Below are positions 27,575 through 36,233 of a DNA stretch of 52,459 bases, piece after piece. The translations under genes were made by a program, and so were the position numbers. The stretch's first letter is position 1; each line of letters opens with the position of its first letter. The DNA comes from an uncultured Verrucomicrobiota bacterium (GTDB lineage: Bacteria > Verrucomicrobiota > Verrucomicrobiia > Limisphaerales > CAIQOK01). Location of the stretch: the NCBI GenBank assembly GCA_903873415.1, contig CAIQOK010000158.1, forward strand, positions 1 through 52,459. Reading direction: 5' to 3'. A model generated the notes under the pieces. The model searched no databases. It had not been told where the DNA came from and saw only the letters and a list, made by a program, of their open reading frames with translations.

Positions 27575-29656
27575 TCAACGGCTCAGGTCCTGACGCACCC
27601 CGGTTGCCGGGGAAGCGGTGGTGGTGGTTGAGGATTGCGCCATCGGACGCTCCGCTCCGTTGATGCGGGCACTCTCGGCCTGGGAGAGCGGAAGCAACTT
27701 GCGGTAGGTGGCGAAAGCCAAAAGCGGCCAGGCATTGCGATACATGTCGTACTTGAGATAAAACACCCGCGGAAAACCCGTTCCGGTCGTCTCGTGTTCC
27801 GTCCATGAACCATCGGCATTCTGGGAACGGATCAGGTACTCGATCCCGCGCCGGATGCTGGGCCGGTGAGGATCATCGAAGGCGCATAGTCCCATGAGCG
27901 CCCAGGCGGTCTGGGATGCGGTGCTGGGTCCCTGCCCCTTGAAAACAGGGTCGTCGTAGGTGTTGCAGCGCTCACCCCAACCGCCATCCTCGTGTTGAAC
28001 GCTCTCCAACCAGTCGCGGGCTTGGATCAACCAGGGCTGGTTCATGTTGAGATTCATGGCCCGCAAGCCGCGCAACACCTGCCAAGTGCCGTAGATATAA
28101 TTGACCCCCCAGCGGCCATACCACGATCCGTCCTGCTCCTGCTGGCGCCGGATATAATCCAACCCCTTTTGAACCTGAGGATGATCGGCGGGCCACCCTT
28201 CGCAGCCGAGCAATTCCAGAATGCGGGCCGTGATGTCGGCGCATTCCGGATCCAGCATCGCGTTATGGTCGGCGAAGGGGACTTTCTCCAAAATGTTCTT
28301 GGTGCAATCCTTGTCGAATGCCGCCCAGCCCCCATCCCTGCACTGGAAGGCCATCATCCACTTCAACCCGCGCTGAAAGCATTCGTCACGGGCCTTCGGC
28401 CGGTCGGTCGGGATCTGGCGCAGTGCCAGCAGCACCATCGCCGTGTCATCCACGTCCGGATTCCACTTGTTCTCATACTCAAACACCCACCCGCTGGGTT
28501 CGACATCGACGGGATTCTTGTGATGCCAGTCGCCCCGGAAACGGATTTCTTTGGCCATCAGCCATTCGCAGGCCTGTTTCATCCGCGGGTGTTCGGCCGG
28601 AATGCCCGATTCGCGCAGGCAGATGGCCACGATAGCCGTGTCCCAAACCGGCGAGAAGCACGGTTCGATGCGCACGCTCTGGGGGGTCTCGTGCTGAAGG
28701 CGCTTCAACTGCTGCCACTGCCTCTGGAGTCTGGGGTTGTCCCTGGAATAGCCCAAGGCCTTCAGTGCGATGATCGAATTGAGTATGGCCGGGAAGATGG
28801 CGGCCAGACCGTCGGATCCCTCGAATCTTTCCAGCATGAACTGCTCGCACTTCTTCAAGGCCCGCTTGCGAAAGGGATGCAGGCCGTGGCCGGCAAACCA
28901 CTCCGCGAGTTTATGCAACCGGTCCAGCCAAAGAAAAAAGTTGCGCAGGGAAATCCGTTCCGGATCCGGAGGCAGGGCCAGATCCCGCTCGTGAAAGCCT
29001 TGGGGATAAAGCTCATCCAGGCTGACCTGTTTTTTGGGCAAACGGGTGGGCTTGAAATGGTTGATGATGGCCAGCGGCACCAGCATGGCGCGCGACCAGT
29101 TGCTCATATCCCAGAAATTCACGTGGAACCATTTGCCGATGAGCAGCACCTCGCAGGGAATGGTCGGCACATATTCCCACGGAAACAAACCTATCAATGC
29201 CAGATAAAGCTTGGAGAAGGTGTTCATCCGGGGAACCCCGCCCAGGTTCAAGGCCAGCTCGCGGGCCCTCAGCATGCGCGGATCGGTCACTGACACGCCG
29301 GCCAATTTCAAGGCCAGATAGGCCTTGATGGTGGCATTGACCTCGGCGGGACCGCCATAATAAATGTTCCATCCGCCATCGGGCAACTGCATGGAAAAAA
29401 TATGGTTCACGGCCTTGCGCTCCCAAGACGCATCCACCGACCCATCCCAGTGATGATAGGCGACCATGTCGGAAACCAAGGTCGAGTCCACCATCAACTC
29501 ACCCACCCAGTAGCCCTCGGGTTTCTGGACCTGAAGCAAATAATTTTGCGACCGCTCAATGGCGGCCTCTAGATCGGCTGGGCAAGAAAAAGCCGGGAAT
29601 TCCTGCCGGGACAAACCCCGCAGTTGGTTATTATCAGGTGTCACTGACACGCGCAT
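27575..29656 (-). CDS. shc: Squalene-hopene cyclase
   Basis: Cyclises squalene to hopene/hopanol, the first committed hopanoid step, as a monotopic membrane enzyme. The 693-residue length is typical. The catalytic motif DVDDTAM (D401, D403, D404) is intact and QW repeats are visible (for example DGGWAAFDKD, GSWYGRWGVNYIYGTWQVL, DGGWGERCNTYDDP, DGSWTEHETTG). The first residues MRVSVTPDNN coincide with a 13-bp palindrome GTGTCACTGACAC (29638-29650). No hpn accessory genes or squalene synthase are adjacent; the neighbours are folK and pyrD. Confidence 0.95.
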   Translation of the reverse strand: MRVSVTPDNNQLRGLSRQEFPAFSCPADLEAAIERSQNYLLQVQKPEGYWVGELMVDSTLVSDMVAYHHWDGSVDASWERKAVNHIFSMQLPDGGWNIYYGGPAEVNATIKAYLALKLAGVSVTDPRMLRARELALNLGGVPRMNTFSKLYLALIGLFPWEYVPTIPCEVLLIGKWFHVNFWDMSNWSRAMLVPLAIINHFKPTRLPKKQVSLDELYPQGFHERDLALPPDPERISLRNFFLWLDRLHKLAEWFAGHGLHPFRKRALKKCEQFMLERFEGSDGLAAIFPAILNSIIALKALGYSRDNPRLQRQWQQLKRLQHETPQSVRIEPCFSPVWDTAIVAICLRESGIPAEHPRMKQACEWLMAKEIRFRGDWHHKNPVDVEPSGWVFEYENKWNPDVDDTAMVLLALRQIPTDRPKARDECFQRGLKWMMAFQCRDGGWAAFDKDCTKNILEKVPFADHNAMLDPECADITARILELLGCEGWPADHPQVQKGLDYIRRQQEQDGSWYGRWGVNYIYGTWQVLRGLRAMNLNMNQPWLIQARDWLESVQHEDGGWGERCNTYDDPVFKGQGPSTASQTAWALMGLCAFDDPHRPSIRRGIEYLIRSQNADGSWTEHETTGTGFPRVFYLKYDMYRNAWPLLAFATYRKLLPLSQAESARINGAERPMAQSSTTTTASPATGVRQDLSR

Positions 29657-29791
29657 ACTCTGCGAATCCGAACCGGTGCTGTAAAGACCTAATCACAAAG
29701 CTGGCGGGGGCTCAATCGTCTCAACAGGAACAAGCCGAACCAATGCAAAAGCGGCTTTACCGCCCCCACTCCAACCCGCAAACGACACACT

Positions 29792-30292
29792 TCAATCCAC
29801 CCGCCGCATAGCCGCGTCAGCCGGCAAGTTCTCCAGCAGTTGAGCCACCGTGCAGGTCTGTCCGGGCAGCACCAGTTCCGGAGCGATTTCACTCAGGGGC
29901 TGCAGGACAAAGCGCCGCTCGTGGGCGCGGGGATGGGGCAGGATAAGCGCCGGACCGGGCCGCACTTCAGAGCCGAACACAATTAAATCCAAATCCAGAG
30001 GCCGCGGTTCATTCAGCACCAACTTGGGCTGGCGGCCGAATTCCTTCTCGAGAGCCTGAAGACGGCCAATCATGCTTTCGGGAGTCTCCTCGGGGTGCGC
30101 AGCCAGTCCCACCACGGCATTAAGGAAATCCGGCGACCCGGGCGGGCAGTCCACCGGTGCCGTGACATAGAGGCATGACCTCAGCAACGGCCGCAGAGAC
30201 AGCTCCTGCAGCAGGTCCATGGCGCGGCAAAGCGTTTCTCGTGCCCGCCCCAGATTGGAGCCCAAGGCGACAAAAACGAGTTCATCTTTCAT
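29792..30292 (-). CDS. folK: 2-amino-4-hydroxy-6-hydroxymethyldihydropteridine pyrophosphokinase
   Basis: Transfers pyrophosphate to the pterin in folate synthesis. The 166-residue sequence has FVALGSNLGRARE at the N-terminus and the family signature EPRPLDLDLIVFG (about 103-115), followed by LPHPRAHERRFVLQPL. Length is normal. It sits alone between dapB (186 bp upstream) and shc (135 bp downstream), same strand. Confidence 0.95.
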   Translation of the reverse strand: MKDELVFVALGSNLGRARETLCRAMDLLQELSLRPLLRSCLYVTAPVDCPPGSPDFLNAVVGLAAHPEETPESMIGRLQALEKEFGRQPKLVLNEPRPLDLDLIVFGSEVRPGPALILPHPRAHERRFVLQPLSEIAPELVLPGQTCTVAQLLENLPADAAMRRVD

Positions 30293-30478
30293 GAGTGTTC
30301 AAATCATTTCAGACCAGCCATGAGTGGGGCGCAATCATGGATCCCTGCGATGCGGTTTGAATGGAGCCCGGAACGGATTTTGAAAAGGCGGGTGTGTGCG
30401 GAAACCAAAGCACCGCAGAGGCACGGGAAACAAACACCGGGGGATCATCTCAAACCCTCAAAACCTTTCGGAGATGAA

Positions 30479-31213
30479 TCATTTCAACCCCAACACATCT
30501 TGCATGTCGTAAAGGCCCGGGGATTTTCCGACCACCCACGCAGCGGCGCGCAACGCTCCGTTGGCGAATGTGTCCCTGCTCGAGGCCTTGTGCGTGAGCT
30601 CAACCCGTTCCCCCGCGTTGGCGAAAATCACGGTATGATCGCCCACAACATCCCCGCCGCGAATGGAGTGAATGCCGATTTCCCCCCGGGTCCGCTCTCC
30701 GACAATCCCCTCACGCCCGTGCCGGGCGGCCTCGTTCAAATGCAGATGCCGGACTTGGGCCAGGATTTCGGCCAGCGACTTGGCCGTGCCGCTTGGAGCG
30801 TCACGCTTGAGACGGTGATGCATCTCAAGCACCTCAAGATCAAAGTCAGGCCCGAGGATTTCGGCGGCTTTGCGCGTGAGCCAGAAGAGGGTGTTGACCC
30901 CCGTCGAATAATTGGAGGCCCAGACCATCGGAACCCGGGATTTTGCGGCTGAAATCTGAAATGTTTCCGTGTCATTGTGCCCGGTGGTACCGATGATCAA
31001 AGCCTTCTGATGCTTGGCACACAACGCGGCCACACCGGCTGTGGCGGAATGGGAACTGAAATCTATCACCGCGTCACACTTCTCAATCAACGCTGCCAGA
31101 TCGTCGCCTTGATCAATCTGACCGACCACCGCCAACCCGGGGTGACCGGCGGCACAGGCCAGCAGAGCCTGGCCCATACGGCCTTTGGATCCTGTAATGA
31201 TAATGCGCGTCAT
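30479..31213 (-). CDS. dapB: 4-hydroxy-tetrahydrodipicolinate reductase
   Basis: The second step of the diaminopimelate/lysine pathway after dapA. The 244-residue protein has the nucleotide-binding start ITGSKGRMGQ, DFSSHSATAG, IGTTGHN and the active-site motif EMHHRLKRDAPSGTA with H132, H133 and K136. It belongs to a dapA-carbonic anhydrase-dapB run, 43 bp after the carbonic anhydrase gene. Confidence 0.95.
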   Translation of the reverse strand: MTRIIITGSKGRMGQALLACAAGHPGLAVVGQIDQGDDLAALIEKCDAVIDFSSHSATAGVAALCAKHQKALIIGTTGHNDTETFQISAAKSRVPMVWASNYSTGVNTLFWLTRKAAEILGPDFDLEVLEMHHRLKRDAPSGTAKSLAEILAQVRHLHLNEAARHGREGIVGERTRGEIGIHSIRGGDVVGDHTVIFANAGERVELTHKASSRDTFANGALRAAAWVVGKSPGLYDMQDVLGLK

Positions 31214-31256
31214 AGGATGAATTTAGAGGGGCTGCGACGGGAACGGAAGAAAAAGC

Positions 31257-31904
31257 TCACGGGACACAGACCTGAACAGCGGCCGCATGCGCGGAGGCCA
31301 GCTCGTCGGCCCGGGTGATGCAGACATTCAGATCGCGCAACTGCCCGTCGCGCAACCCGTAAATCCAACCGTGCACGGCCAGTTCCTGTCCGCGCCCCCA
31401 GGCATCCTGCACCACCGTGGTCTGGCAGGCATTGACCACCTGCTCGATTACGTTCAACTCGCAGAGCCGGTCGCAAAGCTGGGCATCATCGCCAACCCGG
31501 GCCAAAGCCGGGGCGTGCTTGTGGCGCACGTCCTGCACGTGCCGCAGCCAGTTGTCGATAAGTCCCAGCTTCTGGTTGCGCAACGCGGCCGTAACCCCGC
31601 CGCAGCCATAGTGACCGCAGATGATGATATGCCGCACGCGCAACACCTCCACCGCATATTGAATCACCGACAGGCAGTTCAGATCGGTGTGGACAACGAC
31701 ATTGGCGACGTTGCGGTGAACGAACACCTCGCCGGGCAACAGACCCACAACCTGATTGGCAGGCACCCGGCTGTCCGAACACCCAATCCAGAGGTAGCCC
31801 GGACTTTGCTGGTGGGAGAGCTTCTCAAAAAAGTCAGGCTGGTGGGCGCGGATGGAGTCCGACCAAGCACGGTTGTTGTCAAAGAGGTTTTGCAGCAGGC
31901 GCAT
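31257..31904 (-). CDS. can: Beta-class carbonic anhydrase
   Basis: Interconverts CO2 and bicarbonate in the cytosol. The 215-residue protein shows the zinc and active-site residues C42-x-D44-x-R46 in WIGCSDSRVPANQ and H98/C101 in IICGHYGCGGVTAAL. It lies between dapA (20 bp upstream) and dapB (43 bp downstream). Local bicarbonate supply to anabolism is an appealing link, but operon co-location is the only evidence. Confidence 0.93.
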   Translation of the reverse strand: MRLLQNLFDNNRAWSDSIRAHQPDFFEKLSHQQSPGYLWIGCSDSRVPANQVVGLLPGEVFVHRNVANVVVHTDLNCLSVIQYAVEVLRVRHIIICGHYGCGGVTAALRNQKLGLIDNWLRHVQDVRHKHAPALARVGDDAQLCDRLCELNVIEQVVNACQTTVVQDAWGRGQELAVHGWIYGLRDGQLRDLNVCITRADELASAHAAAVQVCVP

Positions 31905-31924
31905 GACAAATCAATCCCGGCCGG

Positions 31925-32803
31925 TCATGGCAACAAACCAGTGGCCTGGAGGGATTTGCGTAGAACCTCCCGGCTGGCTGCGCTCAGCGGCACCAGCGGC
32001 AGCCGGTATTCCTCCTCCATCTGCCCAAGCATCGCCAACGCGGCCTTAACCGGCACCGGGTTGGTCTCCACGAACAGGTCCTTGAAGAGCGGATAAAACT
32101 TCTGGTGAAGTTTCAGCGACACGGATGCCTTGCCTTGGGCAAAGGCTTTGACCATGTCCGAAACCTCGCGGGGAATCACATTCGAGGCCACGCTTATCAC
32201 ACCATCGGCCCCCACCGCCATGAACGGCAGGGTCAACGAATCGTCACCGCTGAGAATGTTGAACCGCGCCCCCAAGGCCGCGCGCAACTGGCTCACCCGG
32301 TCGGCATTCCCCCCAGCCTCCTTGATGCCGACGATATTCATGCAGTCACCCGCCAGGCGCTTGACGGTGTCCACGGCAATCTCGATGCAGCAACGGCCCG
32401 GGATGCTATAGAGGACCAGCGGCAATTTGGTGGCGCGCGCAATGGCGTGGAAATGTTGGAACAGGCCTTCCTGGGAGGGTTTGTTGTAATATGGGGCCAC
32501 CTGCAGCGAGCCATCGGCCCCGGCCTTCTCTGCCGCCTGCGTCAAATGGATCGCCTCGCGGGTCGCATTGGCCCCCGTGCCGGCCAAAACCTTGATCTTG
32601 CCCGCCGCGAATCCAACCGAAAGCGCAATGATCCGGATGTGCTCCTCGTAATCAACCGTGGGCGATTCGCCGGTGGTTCCGACCGGCACGATGCCGTCCA
32701 CCCCTCCGCGGACTTGGGCTTTGACGAGCCGTTCCAGTGCGGCTTCATCCAACTTGCCGTTTTTAAACGGCGTAACAATGGCAGTGTAAGTTCCAGTGAA
32801 CAT
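31925..32803 (-). CDS. dapA: 4-hydroxy-tetrahydrodipicolinate synthase
   Basis: Condenses pyruvate with aspartate semialdehyde. The 292 residues include GTTGESPT, PYYNKPSQEGLFQHF, the LYSIPGR tyrosine (Y132) and the Schiff-base lysine K161 in VGIKEAGG. The ATG at 32803 (MFTGTYTAIVTPF) is the normal N-terminus for the family; the open frame further upstream runs into the divergent promoter region. First gene of the dapA-can-dapB cluster. Confidence 0.95.
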   Translation of the reverse strand: MFTGTYTAIVTPFKNGKLDEAALERLVKAQVRGGVDGIVPVGTTGESPTVDYEEHIRIIALSVGFAAGKIKVLAGTGANATREAIHLTQAAEKAGADGSLQVAPYYNKPSQEGLFQHFHAIARATKLPLVLYSIPGRCCIEIAVDTVKRLAGDCMNIVGIKEAGGNADRVSQLRAALGARFNILSGDDSLTLPFMAVGADGVISVASNVIPREVSDMVKAFAQGKASVSLKLHQKFYPLFKDLFVETNPVPVKAALAMLGQMEEEYRLPLVPLSAASREVLRKSLQATGLLP

Positions 32804-32991
32804 GGTTAAATCAAAAATTGATTCTCTATCATTTGCCGCACTTTGGCCAGCCGGAAATATTCCACCCCCCACAGACCGCACTGACACAAACCTGGCCTTC
32901 GCAACATTGACTTGCACGCCGTTCTTGGTTTCCCTTCTTCATTGCCATGCATTTCCCACATCCCGCCACCAAGACACCCCCTGGAAAACCG

Positions 32992-35490
32992 ATGCGGTTG
33001 CTGATTCTTTGCCATGCTCTTCTCTGCTTGGGTACCGCGCCACTCCAACCGCCCACAACTGGCACCACTGGCTCCACTAGCGGGGGATCCCCCCACCCGA
33101 TGATTCTCAAACCTGAGGCCTTCAAGCATCACGTGGATTCCTTCAACGCAAACGATCGCGAGCTTTATTCACAGCACATCCCCAACGCCGGAGCCTGGGA
33201 TTTTCTAAAAAACAACATTCCCCTGCTCGACTGCCCGGACAAAGAACTGGAGACAACCTACTACTTCCGCTGGTGGACCTATCGCAAGCACCTCAAACAA
33301 ACCCCCACCGGATTCATCGTCACGGAGTTCCTTCCGCCCGTGGGCTGGGCGGGCAAGGAAAACTCCATCAACTGCGCCGCCGGCCACCACCTTTACGAAG
33401 GCCGCTGGCTAAGCGATCCCCGCTACCTCGACAGCTATTCACGCTTCTGGTTCCGGGGCGGCGGCGAACCGCGGCGCTACAGCTTCTGGGCCGCCGACGC
33501 CATTCTGGCCCGCTGCTGCGTCACGGGCGACACAGCCCCCGCCAAGGATCTGTTACCCGATCTCATCGCGAACTACGCCAGTTGGGAAGCGTCCCGAGGC
33601 GGAACCAATGGCCTGTTCTGGCAGGAGGACGGTCAGGACGGCATGGAGGTGTCCATTGGCGGCAGCGGCTTTCGTGCTACCATCAACAGCTACCAGTTCG
33701 GCGACGCACGGGCCATCGCCAGAATTGCCGAGCTGGCCGGGAAACCGGAAACCGCAGCCGCATTCCGGACGAAGGCCGCAGTGCTCAAAAAACTCGTCCA
33801 GGAAAAGCTCTGGGACGCGGATGCGGAGTTTTTCAAGGTCCTGCCGCGTGGAGAAAACAAGCCGCTCGTCCAAGCCCGGGAGCTCCACGGCTTCACCCCG
33901 TGGTATTTCAACCTGCCGGACCCGCAGTTCGCCGCTGCGTGGAAACAGCTCATGGACCCCCAAGGCTTTTTCGCCCCCTTCGGCCCGACCACATCAGAAC
34001 AGCGAAATCCGGGGTTCGCCCTGAATTATCAAGGTCACGAATGCCAGTGGAACGGTCCAAGCTGGCCCTACTCCACCGCCGTCACCCTCACCGCCCTGGC
34101 CAACCTGCTCAACGGACCGCCCCAGCAATTCATCCGCCCAACCGATTATTTCCAACTGCTCAAGATCTACTCAAACTCCCATCGCCGCACCCTGCCCGAC
34201 GGACGGGTGGTGCCGTGGATTGATGAGAACCTTAATCCCAGAACCGGGGACTGGATCTCACGCACGCTCCTGATCCAACGCCACCAGGGTCCCGAGGAGC
34301 GCGGCAAGGACTACAACCACTCCACCTTCTGCGATCTCGTCATCAGCGGGCTCATCGGACTCCGTCCCCGTGCAGATGACACCGTTGAAGTAAACCCGCT
34401 GCTGCCCGAGGGGGCCTGGGACCACTTCTGTCTGGATCAGATTCACTACCACGACGGCTGGCTGACGATTCTGTATGACCGCAGCGGAGAGCATTACCAG
34501 AGGGGCAAAGGGCTGATTATCTTCGCCGACGGCAAAGAGATTGCCCGCGCCAGCGGATTAACCCGGGTAACAGGAAAACTGCCCGTATCGCCAACGACAA
34601 CCACCTCGGCCGGCTGGAAAAAATTCGAAGGCAACCCCGTCATGGGCGGCCAATACGGCACCTGTTTCGACGTTTCAGTTTTAAAGGAAGCAGAGACCTA
34701 CCGCATGTGGCTGTCTTGGCGCCCCAAGGAAAGCATCGCCCTCGTCGAGAGCAAGGACGGCATCCACTGGAGTGAGCCGCCAAGGATTGCACTAGGCCCG
34801 CGCCCCGAAACGGGCTGGGAGGATGGCATCAACCGGCCCGTGGTTTTGAAGCGCAGCGACGGCTATCACCTGTGGTACACCGGTCAGGCTAAGGGCCATT
34901 CCTGGATCGGCTACGCCACCAGCGCAGACGGATTGAGTTGGAAACGGATGAGCCGGCAGCCGGTGCTCTCCCCCGACAAGCCCTGGGAGAAGGTGGCGGT
35001 CATGTGCCCCCATGTCTTGTGGGATGCTCATACCAAACTCTTTCGCATGTGGTATTCAGGAGGAGAGCAAGGGGAGCCCAACGCCATCGGCTATGCCACC
35101 AGCCCCGATGGGTTGACCTGGACGAAAAACCAGACCAACCCGGTCTTCACCGGCGACCCCGCCCTGCCCTGGGAGCATGACCGCGTCACCGCCTGTCAGG
35201 TGGAAAAAGCGGCGGATTGGTATCAGATGTTTTACATCGGCTTTCGCGATGAAGCCCACGCCCAGATAGGCCTGGCACGCTCGCGCGATGGCGTCACTGG
35301 CTGGCAGCGGCATCCCGCCAACCCCATCGTCCGCCCGGGCGAAAACCAATGGGATCACGACGCCTGTTACAAGCCCTATGCCATCTATGACGGCCACCAA
35401 TGGCTGCTCTGGTATAACGGCCGCCACGGAGGACTCGAACAGATCGGCGTGGTCATTCACGAAGGGCGGGATCTTGGATTTCCCCGCTAG
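32992..35490 (+). CDS. Secreted two-domain glycosidase: six-hairpin (MGH1/GH63-like) barrel plus GH43/GH32-like five-bladed propeller
   Basis: A predicted exported enzyme on a complex glycan; substrate unknown. I start at the ATG at 32992, which gives a signal peptide (MRLLILCHALLCLGTAP); an in-frame ATG at 32947 is possible. After a Thr/Ser/Pro-rich linker, residues of about 40-540 resemble mannosylglycerate-hydrolase-like and GH63-type (alpha/alpha)6 barrels: YYFRWWTYRKHL, GGGEPRRYSFWAADA, and HECQWNGPSWPYSTAVTLTALANLL. Residues of about 555-832 form a propeller with repeated SxDGxxW blades: ESKDGIHW, TSADGLSW, TSPDGLTW and SRDGVTGW. Both halves look complete, so this is a fusion of two glycosidase folds. 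It is divergent from dapA and stands alone on the plus strand. Confidence 0.75.
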   Translation: MRLLILCHALLCLGTAPLQPPTTGTTGSTSGGSPHPMILKPEAFKHHVDSFNANDRELYSQHIPNAGAWDFLKNNIPLLDCPDKELETTYYFRWWTYRKHLKQTPTGFIVTEFLPPVGWAGKENSINCAAGHHLYEGRWLSDPRYLDSYSRFWFRGGGEPRRYSFWAADAILARCCVTGDTAPAKDLLPDLIANYASWEASRGGTNGLFWQEDGQDGMEVSIGGSGFRATINSYQFGDARAIARIAELAGKPETAAAFRTKAAVLKKLVQEKLWDADAEFFKVLPRGENKPLVQARELHGFTPWYFNLPDPQFAAAWKQLMDPQGFFAPFGPTTSEQRNPGFALNYQGHECQWNGPSWPYSTAVTLTALANLLNGPPQQFIRPTDYFQLLKIYSNSHRRTLPDGRVVPWIDENLNPRTGDWISRTLLIQRHQGPEERGKDYNHSTFCDLVISGLIGLRPRADDTVEVNPLLPEGAWDHFCLDQIHYHDGWLTILYDRSGEHYQRGKGLIIFADGKEIARASGLTRVTGKLPVSPTTTTSAGWKKFEGNPVMGGQYGTCFDVSVLKEAETYRMWLSWRPKESIALVESKDGIHWSEPPRIALGPRPETGWEDGINRPVVLKRSDGYHLWYTGQAKGHSWIGYATSADGLSWKRMSRQPVLSPDKPWEKVAVMCPHVLWDAHTKLFRMWYSGGEQGEPNAIGYATSPDGLTWTKNQTNPVFTGDPALPWEHDRVTACQVEKAADWYQMFYIGFRDEAHAQIGLARSRDGVTGWQRHPANPIVRPGENQWDHDACYKPYAIYDGHQWLLWYNGRHGGLEQIGVVIHEGRDLGFPR

Positions 35491-35546
35491 TCAGGCCCCT
35501 TGCTGCCGAACATCAATGGCCCCTTTCTTCCAGACAATAATTTCCC

Positions 35547-35584
35547 AGCCCGATTCTTTAGCGGAGAGTATCGCTTCCCGGGCT
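35547..35584 (+). terminator. Nested hairpin downstream of the two-domain glycosidase
   Basis: AGCCCG (35547-35552) pairs with CGGGCT (35579-35584) and, inside it, AGCG (35560-35563) with CGCT (35572-35575). It lies 57 bp after the stop. There is no clear U-run, so termination is only suggested. Confidence 0.3.
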
Positions 35585-35789
35585 GTTCAAAGCCTGCAAT
35601 AATTTGCCTGGGAAGTAGATCGACACATAAAATGAAGCCGGCGCCGAACAATTGGATGGAGCACTCCCCCCGGCTCGCCCTTGAGTCGGATGGTGGACGG
35701 AGATTTGAACGCGCCCTTCGCGTCTCGCATCACGGGTCGACGGCGGTCACTCACCTCTGGTCGGTAGCCGGCAAGACGCGCGTAAATTT

Positions 35790-35969
35790 ATGACACCAGC
35801 CATGCACAAGATTTTCGGAGTCATGCTCTGTTTGTTCGCCATGATCCGACTGGTGAGCCATCCTGCCGCAAAGACTAGTTTCGTTGAGTATTTGTTGATC
35901 GCTGTCATGTTTGCGTGCGGCATTGTTTTGTTTTTCCCAAAGAAACCACCGGGTTCTGACAAGAAGTGA
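35790..35969 (+). CDS. Small two-helix membrane protein, 59 aa
   Basis: A short frame with a strongly membrane-like sequence: helix 1 IFGVMLCLFAMIRLV, a polar turn SHPAAKTSF, helix 2 YLLIAVMFACGIVLFF, and a basic C-terminal tail (PKKPPGSDKK). The internal ATG at 35802 is an alternative start. No clear Shine-Dalgarno sequence precedes either. I recognise no family. The hydrophobic pattern and positive-inside tail argue for a real inner-membrane miniprotein, with modest certainty. Confidence 0.5.
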   Translation: MTPAMHKIFGVMLCLFAMIRLVSHPAAKTSFVEYLLIAVMFACGIVLFFPKKPPGSDKK

Positions 35970-36003
35970 GAGTATGACATTTTAACCAGTCGCCGGAGAC
36001 AAC

Positions 36004-36030
36004 CTCGATTGCCGCCTTCGGTCAATCGAG
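36004..36030. terminator. Hairpin after the small membrane protein
   Basis: CTCGATTG pairs with CAATCGAG (8 bp) with a further CCG/CGG inside across one unpaired base. It is symmetric, lies between the small plus-strand frame and the minus-strand pfk stop, and could serve either direction. No T-run follows. Confidence 0.35.
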
Positions 36031-36233
36031 AACGCCCGTTGCGCGACAAGTCAGTGGTTCGTGGCGGGCGAGCTTTGTTCGCTGGGCTGCTCCCAGCCAA
36101 GACACTTGGAGACACACGCAGGCCTGTTTAAAACCCGCTTTTGGGATGAACGGGGCCCCGCTAGCGGAGCTCGGGTTTGGGCAAGCCGGTTGCGCAAGTA
36201 TTAAAGGCCAAAGAGCTGACTCAAAGTGTGGAG

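Noticed and set aside
27992-29293. A 433-codon plus-strand frame
   Set aside because: Antisense shadow of the squalene-hopene cyclase gene.
29638-29650. Perfect 13-bp palindrome GTGTCACTGACAC as a regulator site
   Set aside because: It lies inside codons 3-7 of the squalene-hopene cyclase gene; a single short palindrome in coding sequence is weak evidence of an operator.
27575-29656. A hopanoid or terpene biosynthetic cluster around the cyclase
   Set aside because: The neighbours are folK, pyrD and unrelated genes; no prenyl or hpn accessory enzyme is present.
32804-32991. Possible lysine riboswitch upstream of dapA
   Set aside because: The leader is too short and lacks the complex conserved folds of a lysine riboswitch.
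35643-35662. GCCGAACAATTGGATGGAGC resembles the left half of an integron attC site, with a short hairpin after it
   Set aside because: No matching right half (GTTCGGC-type box) follows within 100 bp, and there is no integrase or cassette array.
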